Positions 59,489 through 64,000 of a stretch of DNA of 64,000 bases are shown here, piece after piece. Made by a program: the position numbers and the translations under genes. Position 1 is the stretch's first letter. Each line of letters opens with the position of its first letter. The notes under the pieces are model-generated. The model was given only the letters and a program-made list of their open reading frames with translations. It ran no database searches and was not told the DNA's origin. Source of the DNA: Vitreoscilla sp. (GTDB lineage: Bacteria; Pseudomonadota; Gammaproteobacteria; Burkholderiales; Neisseriaceae); contig JASLFS010000068.1 in NCBI GenBank assembly GCA_030150505.1, forward strand, positions 1 to 64,000. The letters run 5' to 3'.

Positions 59489-60802
59489 TTAGAGTTTCTT
59501 CTTTTCGTTCACTTTATAGTTTTCATGCAAAGAAGGATCTGTTGAATTGTATTGATTAGAGTGCCAACCGCTTGGCTCAACAGCATCATTTGGTGCATGT
59601 TTAGAGTCAATGGCAAAATCATCTAAGTCAAATCCAGGATTTCTTGCATAATCACCCACGCCAACATTTAATTTACCTTCTAAAATAATGGCATATGAGA
59701 TATTGTCGTAAGTACGATATACCATTGCTAATGCCACTTCTTCTGCAGGGATAGATAAATATTTCATGGTTACAACTGAGTTTGTTTCACCATCACGATT
59801 GCGCTTGATGTTTACACCAGGTTTGATTTTGCGGCTTTTTTTGTACAAACTTAATACAGTACCTTCATCAATGCCATGACTTAAGCCCTGATTTAGTGTA
59901 ATGGTTTGTAGCGGGCCTGATTCGCTAATACCATCAATAATTGATACGACTTTAGCTAGAACCGGTTTTTCTGGGGCGTGTGGCATAATAGCCATACTAT
60001 TGTTATTGCCTTCTTCTATTGGCAATAGAAAATCGCCTTCGCCAATCTCAGAGATTGATTCTTCAATAATCAATGGTTGCGCTGAATATGAAGGTACTTT
60101 AATTAGTGGATGTAGCTTAGTGTAGTACTCATCATCAGGTAGCTCTGCTTGTTCTTGTTCTGAACGATTGTCTAAAGCAGTGCTGGTTGAATTGAGTGTT
60201 GATACAATGCCACTAACGATAATTTCTCGACCTAAAAGCTTATTTGTATCAGGATCTAAAATATCTTTATTAAATCTATAGGTATAATACTTACCAGGTT
60301 TTGTTAAACCATAGGTGTAAACGCGATCGCCTTTGTTATATAAAAAACGATGCTCTGGACCCGCAATCAATTTTGGCGCATCTAGCGTTGTTTTGATTGG
60401 CAAAACCTGTGGGTAATTCATGAACATGCGATAAAAGTCTACATCAATGGTGCTGATGCCATAGCCTGATGAAACTTCACGCACTTGAGGCGTTAGCTTA
60501 ATCACAGGAATGCCGCCAGATTGTTTAACACTTAAACGAGGCTGACCATTAACATAATCCAATGTTAATGTTTGTCCTGGGTAAATGCGATTTGGGTTAC
60601 CAATTTGATTTTTATTGGCTCCCCATAGTTCAGGCCATTCCCATGGTTTTTGTAAGAATTTTTTAGAGATACCCCATAGAGTATCTCCTTGCTTGACGGT
60701 ATAGCTTTGAGGGGCGCCAGATTTGAGTTTAACTTGGGCAAATGTTGGCGCACTAATGCTTAAACCGAGCGCGCAAAGCAAGCTAAGGATATGCTTTTGC
60801 AT
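59489..60802 (-). CDS. LysM domain peptidoglycan-associated protein
   Basis: A 437-residue exported protein with a signal peptide cleaved near TFAQ (residue about 23). One LysM domain follows at about residues 33-83 (YTVKQGDTLWGISKKFL...NRIYPGQTLTL) that binds peptidoglycan. The remaining 350 residues have no recognisable catalytic domain; segments such as EGTVLSLYKKSRKI resemble flagellar/P-ring-like or LysM-partner beta domains seen in neisserial NMB0109-like proteins. AAGGG precedes the ATG. Divergent from def. Confidence 0.88.
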   Translation of the reverse strand: MQKHILSLLCALGLSISAPTFAQVKLKSGAPQSYTVKQGDTLWGISKKFLQKPWEWPELWGANKNQIGNPNRIYPGQTLTLDYVNGQPRLSVKQSGGIPVIKLTPQVREVSSGYGISTIDVDFYRMFMNYPQVLPIKTTLDAPKLIAGPEHRFLYNKGDRVYTYGLTKPGKYYTYRFNKDILDPDTNKLLGREIIVSGIVSTLNSTSTALDNRSEQEQAELPDDEYYTKLHPLIKVPSYSAQPLIIEESISEIGEGDFLLPIEEGNNNSMAIMPHAPEKPVLAKVVSIIDGISESGPLQTITLNQGLSHGIDEGTVLSLYKKSRKIKPGVNIKRNRDGETNSVVTMKYLSIPAEEVALAMVYRTYDNISYAIILEGKLNVGVGDYARNPGFDLDDFAIDSKHAPNDAVEPSGWHSNQYNSTDPSLHENYKVNEKKKL

Positions 60803-60987
60803 CGATTTTCCCTTAATTGTAATGATAAAATTAGTTTGTTATCTGTAATAATCTAAGGGTTAATCATAGAGCATTTTCTAGGTTTTGTGTGTTTGATGGC
60901 TGAAAAGAAAACAAGAGTTGATGAAAAACAATTTTTTTTATCACTGAAATGACGAAATTTATATATTTATATTAGAAGAGAATGACA

Positions 60988-61494
60988 ATGGCATTGTTAG
61001 ATATTTTAATCTATCCAGATGAACGATTGCATACAGTTGCAAAACCTGTTGCATCAATTGATGAGCGTATTCAAAAGCTAGTTTTAGATATGGCTGAAAC
61101 AATGTATGCAGCTCCTGGTATTGGCTTAGCAGCTACGCAGGTCGATGTTCATGAGAGAATAGTAGTGATTGATTTATCTGAAACAAAAGATGACTTGCTG
61201 GTGTTAATTAATCCAGAGATTGTTGCAAGAGATGGTGATACTACTTATGAAGAAGGGTGTTTATCGGTGCCGGGTATTTATGAAACGGTGCATCGCTCTG
61301 AGAGAATTACTGTTGAAGCTTTTGATGAGCATGGGCAGCAGTTCTCACTGGATGCGGATGGCTTGTTAGCAATTTGCATTCAGCACGAGATTGACCATTT
61401 AGACGGAAAAGTTTTTGTTGAATATTTATCTCAGCTTAAGTTGGGCCGCATTAAAGTTAAATTGAAAAAAAATCTAAATCATTCAAACAAATAA
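60988..61494 (+). CDS. def: Peptide deformylase
   Basis: A 168-residue metalloenzyme removing the formyl group from nascent N-formylmethionine. All three motifs are present: GIGLAATQV, EEGCLSVPG with the metal Cys, and QHEIDHLDG with the two His ligands and catalytic Glu. I prefer the ATG at 60988 (MALLDILIYPDERLHTVAKPV, as in Neisseria) over 60982. fmt follows 18 bases later. Confidence 0.95.
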   Translation: MALLDILIYPDERLHTVAKPVASIDERIQKLVLDMAETMYAAPGIGLAATQVDVHERIVVIDLSETKDDLLVLINPEIVARDGDTTYEEGCLSVPGIYETVHRSERITVEAFDEHGQQFSLDADGLLAICIQHEIDHLDGKVFVEYLSQLKLGRIKVKLKKNLNHSNK

Positions 61495-61512
61495 GATTTT
61501 GAGGATATCATA

Positions 61513-62430
61513 GTGAAAGTTATATTTGCAGGTACACCTGATTTTGCTGCTGCGGCTTTAAGAGAAATTGTCGCAGCTGGTATTGAAGTGTCTTTAGTGT
61601 TGACGCAACCAGATAGACCAAGTGGTCGTGGAATGAAGCTTCAGCCCAGTGCAGTTAAAGTTGCTGCATTAGAATTGGGTTTGCCTGTTATGCAGCCGCA
61701 GACGTTAAAAGATGGTGAGGTACAAGAATTATTGGTGGCTGAGCAAGCAGATGTGATGGTAGTTGCTGCATATGGTTTGTTATTGCCAAAAGCTGTTTTG
61801 GATATTCCAACTAAAGGTTGTTTGAATATTCATGCATCATTGTTGCCTCGATGGAGAGGCGCCGCGCCTATTCAGCGAGCAATTGAAGCTGGGGATAACG
61901 AAACGGGTGTTTGTATTATGCAGATGGATGTTGGTTTAGATACTGGTGATGTTTTGTTGCAAAAAAAATACACTATCAAAGCAAGCGATACTGCTAATGA
62001 AGTGCATGATGCACTGATGAACTTAGGTTCTACTGCAATTGTGACAACTTTACAACAGTTAGATGCTTTGGTTCCAGTTCAACAACCAGATGAAGGAGTG
62101 ACGTATGCTCAAAAACTATCAAAAACTGAAGCTCAACTAGATTGGAGTGAATCAGCGATAGTATTGGAGCGTAAAATACGAGCATTCAATCCAGTTCCTA
62201 CTGCATGGATGGTCTACGAGGGTAAACCATTAAAAGTTTGGAAAGCTCAGGTGGTAGATGCCAATGGTGAAGCAGGCAGTATTTTATCTGCGGATGAGAA
62301 TGGATTGGTTATTGCTACTGGCAATCAGGCATTGAGTATTAGTGAGTTGCAACCAGCAGGTTCAAAAAGAATGAATATTAGCGCTTTCTTAGCAGGGCGT
62401 ATTGTGAATGTCGGCGATAAGTTGGCGTAA
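61513..62430 (+). CDS. fmt: Methionyl-tRNA formyltransferase
   Basis: A 305-residue enzyme that formylates initiator Met-tRNA. The N-terminal domain shows IFAGTPDFAAAALREI, LTQPDRPSGRGMKL and the catalytic HASLLPRWRGAAPIQRAI; the C-terminal OB-like domain spans about 208-305. The start is GTG with GAGG upstream. Coupled with def, the enzyme that reverses its product after translation starts. Confidence 0.97.
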   Translation: MKVIFAGTPDFAAAALREIVAAGIEVSLVLTQPDRPSGRGMKLQPSAVKVAALELGLPVMQPQTLKDGEVQELLVAEQADVMVVAAYGLLLPKAVLDIPTKGCLNIHASLLPRWRGAAPIQRAIEAGDNETGVCIMQMDVGLDTGDVLLQKKYTIKASDTANEVHDALMNLGSTAIVTTLQQLDALVPVQQPDEGVTYAQKLSKTEAQLDWSESAIVLERKIRAFNPVPTAWMVYEGKPLKVWKAQVVDANGEAGSILSADENGLVIATGNQALSISELQPAGSKRMNISAFLAGRIVNVGDKLA

Positions 62431-62457
62431 TTATTGATCAGGTAGTAAAGGCATATT

Positions 62458-63717
62458 GTGAATTTATCTAAAATTCAAACATTGGCAGCAGAGAGTTATT
62501 TGCAGGTTGTTGCTGGGCAAAATTTAACAGACGTGATGGCTGAAGTCATAGAAAAAAATCCACAGCTCGTTGGTGGGCATCGAGGTATGTATCAAGATTT
62601 ATGTTATGGCGTTCAGCGTTATCGTGGAACCTTACAAGGGATTCTCGCTGTTTTAGTGCCAAAAAAATTGAATATTGATGTGGTTGAGGCATTGTTGCTC
62701 GTTGCCATGTATCAGGTTTTATATACTAAAAATGCTAATCATGCAGTGGTAAATGAGGTGGTTTCTGCTGTTGATTCTGCCAGTAATGGGCGCCTGAAAA
62801 GTTTAAGTAATGCTGTTTTACGCCGTTTGTTGCGAGAAGAAAGTAAATTGCTTGAGCAGGTTGTAGGCCGTAGCGATGAAGCTAAATACAATTATCCAAT
62901 GTGGTGGATTAAGGCTGTGCAAAAACAGCATCCTAAATATTGGCATAATATTTTACAAGCAACTCAAAAGCACCCGCCATTAACATTGCGTGTGAATATC
63001 AGAAAAACCTCTGTCGAACAGTATTTAATGGTTTTAGAGAAAGAGGGTATTTCTGCAAAAGCATTAGGTGGAGAGGCAGTTGTGCTTGATCAAGCTATTG
63101 CGGTTAACAAAATTCCATTTTTCCATGATGGATGGGTTTCAGTTCAGGATTATGGCGCACAACAAGCTGCACATGTTTTAGAACCTAAAGCAGGTGAGCG
63201 AATTTTAGATGCCTGTGCTGCTCCTGGCGGTAAAACGTGCCATTTGCTAGAGTTGGCTGATTGCCAAGTGCTTGCGTTAGATATTGCTGAAAATCGATTG
63301 CAAAAAGTTACGGATAATGCAGATCGTTTAGGATTATCTGTTGATGTTCGCTGTGCTGATGCTGCTCAATTGGATGATTGGTATGATGGTGTTGGATTTG
63401 ATGCTATCTTAGCCGATGTGCCATGTACTGCGTCTGGCGTAACAAAGCGCCATCCAGATATTAAATGGTTACGTCAAAAAGAGGATAGTTTGAAAATAGC
63501 GAAGCAACAATATGCATTATTGGATTCGTTATGGAAAACTCTCAAGCCTAATGGCCGTATGTTATTGGCGACATGTTCAATATTTACACCTGAAAATAGT
63601 GGTCAATTACAAAAATTTTTAGAACGTCATGTAGATGCTGTTTGTGAAAGTGAGCATGTTTTACTTCCGAATAATAAACAAGATGGCTTTTATTATGCGT
63701 TACTTCGTAAAAATTAG
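62458..63717 (+). CDS. rsmB: 16S rRNA (cytosine-967-C5)-methyltransferase RsmB
   Basis: A 419-residue methyltransferase for m5C967. The N-terminal 130 residues are the NusB-like RNA-binding domain. The SAM core has DACAAPGGKTCHLLEL, LADVPCTASGVTKRHPDIKW and the catalytic cysteine motif LATCSIFTPENSGQ. The start is GTG at 62458. The next gene begins inside its last codons. Confidence 0.95.
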   Translation: MNLSKIQTLAAESYLQVVAGQNLTDVMAEVIEKNPQLVGGHRGMYQDLCYGVQRYRGTLQGILAVLVPKKLNIDVVEALLLVAMYQVLYTKNANHAVVNEVVSAVDSASNGRLKSLSNAVLRRLLREESKLLEQVVGRSDEAKYNYPMWWIKAVQKQHPKYWHNILQATQKHPPLTLRVNIRKTSVEQYLMVLEKEGISAKALGGEAVVLDQAIAVNKIPFFHDGWVSVQDYGAQQAAHVLEPKAGERILDACAAPGGKTCHLLELADCQVLALDIAENRLQKVTDNADRLGLSVDVRCADAAQLDDWYDGVGFDAILADVPCTASGVTKRHPDIKWLRQKEDSLKIAKQQYALLDSLWKTLKPNGRMLLATCSIFTPENSGQLQKFLERHVDAVCESEHVLLPNNKQDGFYYALLRKN

Positions 63718-64000
63718 TCGTTATTGGTGTGCATTATTATTAATTTTATGTTCTGGATTGGCTGTTGCTGAAAACATTACAGCCATCCGGGCGCAGGCTG
63801 CTTTGTCTAGTAATGGGCAGTTATCGGTTAGTTCCCGTTTTCAAACGCAATTGCCAGAACAATTGAAGGATGCCTTGCGTCAAGGCTTGCCACTTAATTT
63901 TGAATTGAGTTATCAGTTAAATAGCCCAACCTGGGTAGCTTATCGGTTGAAATTGAATCAGATTTTGAGTGCTCCTAAGCCCGTTCAGTACAAATTAAGT
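63695..64000 (+). CDS. DUF4390 domain protein, 5' part (cut by window end)
   Basis: An open frame of 102 codons runs from ATG 63695 to the window edge. The N-terminus is a signal peptide (about residues 1-25, WCALLLILCSGLAVAEN), followed by ENITAIRAQAALSSNGQLSVSSRFQTQLPEQLKDALRQGLPLNFELSYQL, matching the start of DUF4390 proteins. In Neisseria this gene lies between rsmB and the ntrY/ntrX two-component genes, so those may follow. It overlaps rsmB by 23 bases. Function unknown; probably periplasmic. Confidence 0.82.
   Translation, partial: MRYFVKISRYWCALLLILCSGLAVAENITAIRAQAALSSNGQLSVSSRFQTQLPEQLKDALRQGLPLNFELSYQLNSPTWVAYRLKLNQILSAPKPVQYKLS

Noticed and set aside
1..64000. CRISPR arrays, insertion sequences, prophage or integron genes
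   Set aside because: No regularly spaced repeats, transposase, integrase or phage genes were seen; the window reads as a stable chromosomal core region.

Overview
This 64 kb window is a chromosomal, largely housekeeping segment of an AT-rich betaproteobacterium of the family Neisseriaceae. The evidence is gene content and order (rsmI/yraN-gmhA-BON lipoprotein; engB-cytochrome c4-resB-ccsA; topA-smg-dprA-LysM protein / def-fmt-rsmB-DUF4390; riboswitch-thiC...thiO-thiS-thiG-thiE) together with DNA uptake sequences of the Neisseriaceae type. The uptake words are AGGCTGCCTGAA (the dialect described for Simonsiella) plus one overlapping AGGCAGCCTGAA (the Kingella dialect). They are few: six exact AGGCTGCCTGAA copies at five loci, four of those loci being terminator-like inverted repeats. 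The species cannot be named from this window. No rRNA, transposon, prophage, integron or CRISPR array was seen.

Layout. 1-3.3 kb: tRNA-Leu(CAA), rsmI, and the divergent yraN-gmhA-dolP group with a small membrane protein. 3.3-10.5 kb: an isolated methylmalonate-semialdehyde dehydrogenase with palindromic promoter elements and a convergent IclR regulator, then polA, a LOG-family protein and an AEC transporter. 10.5-15.3 kb: engB and the cytochrome c4/ResB/CcsA cytochrome c maturation block. 15.3-21.6 kb: a TerC-CBS-CorC membrane protein behind a leader ORF plus terminator, a GIY-YIG protein, mnmG-rsmG-parA-parB. 21.6-28.8 kb: the complete nine-gene H+-type F1Fo ATP synthase operon atpIBEFHAGDC, in which atpE lies between two terminator-like hairpins. 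28.8-32 kb: antiporter-family transporter, slyX, azlCD, acetyltransferase. 32-37.5 kb: cyaY / lptM-lysA, the FrmR-controlled formaldehyde detoxification operon frmR-adhC-fghA, and a YwqK-like lipoprotein. 37.5-42.8 kb: TPP riboswitch and thiamine operon. 42.8-47.2 kb: small hypothetical, pirin, MipA/OmpV porin-like protein, D-2-hydroxyacid dehydrogenase with an AEC transporter. A 590 bp AT-rich regulatory gap follows. 47.8-51.8 kb: 3-mercaptopyruvate sulfurtransferase, MFS transporter, HI0933-like flavoprotein, a protein resembling a degenerate nucleotidyltransferase. 52-55.3 kb: phoB-phoR with a good Pho box, and proB. 55.4-64 kb: topA-smg-dprA, a LysM protein, then def-fmt-rsmB and the start of a DUF4390 gene cut by the window edge.

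How it fits together: most genes serve respiration (cytochrome c4 and c maturation, ATP synthase), translation and rRNA modification (rsmI, rsmG, mnmG, rsmB, def, fmt, engB), replication and segregation (polA, topA, parAB), cofactor supply (thiamine) and transformation (dprA with uptake sequences). The most unusual signals are regulatory: a Phe/Cys-rich leader ORF whose stop codon abuts a terminator in front of the TerC-like gene, the hairpins flanking atpE, a PhoB-type autoregulatory promoter, paired uptake sequences used as terminators, and an array of palindromes and direct repeats before mmsA and in the 47.2-47.8 kb gap. I did not find a clearly new multi-gene system.
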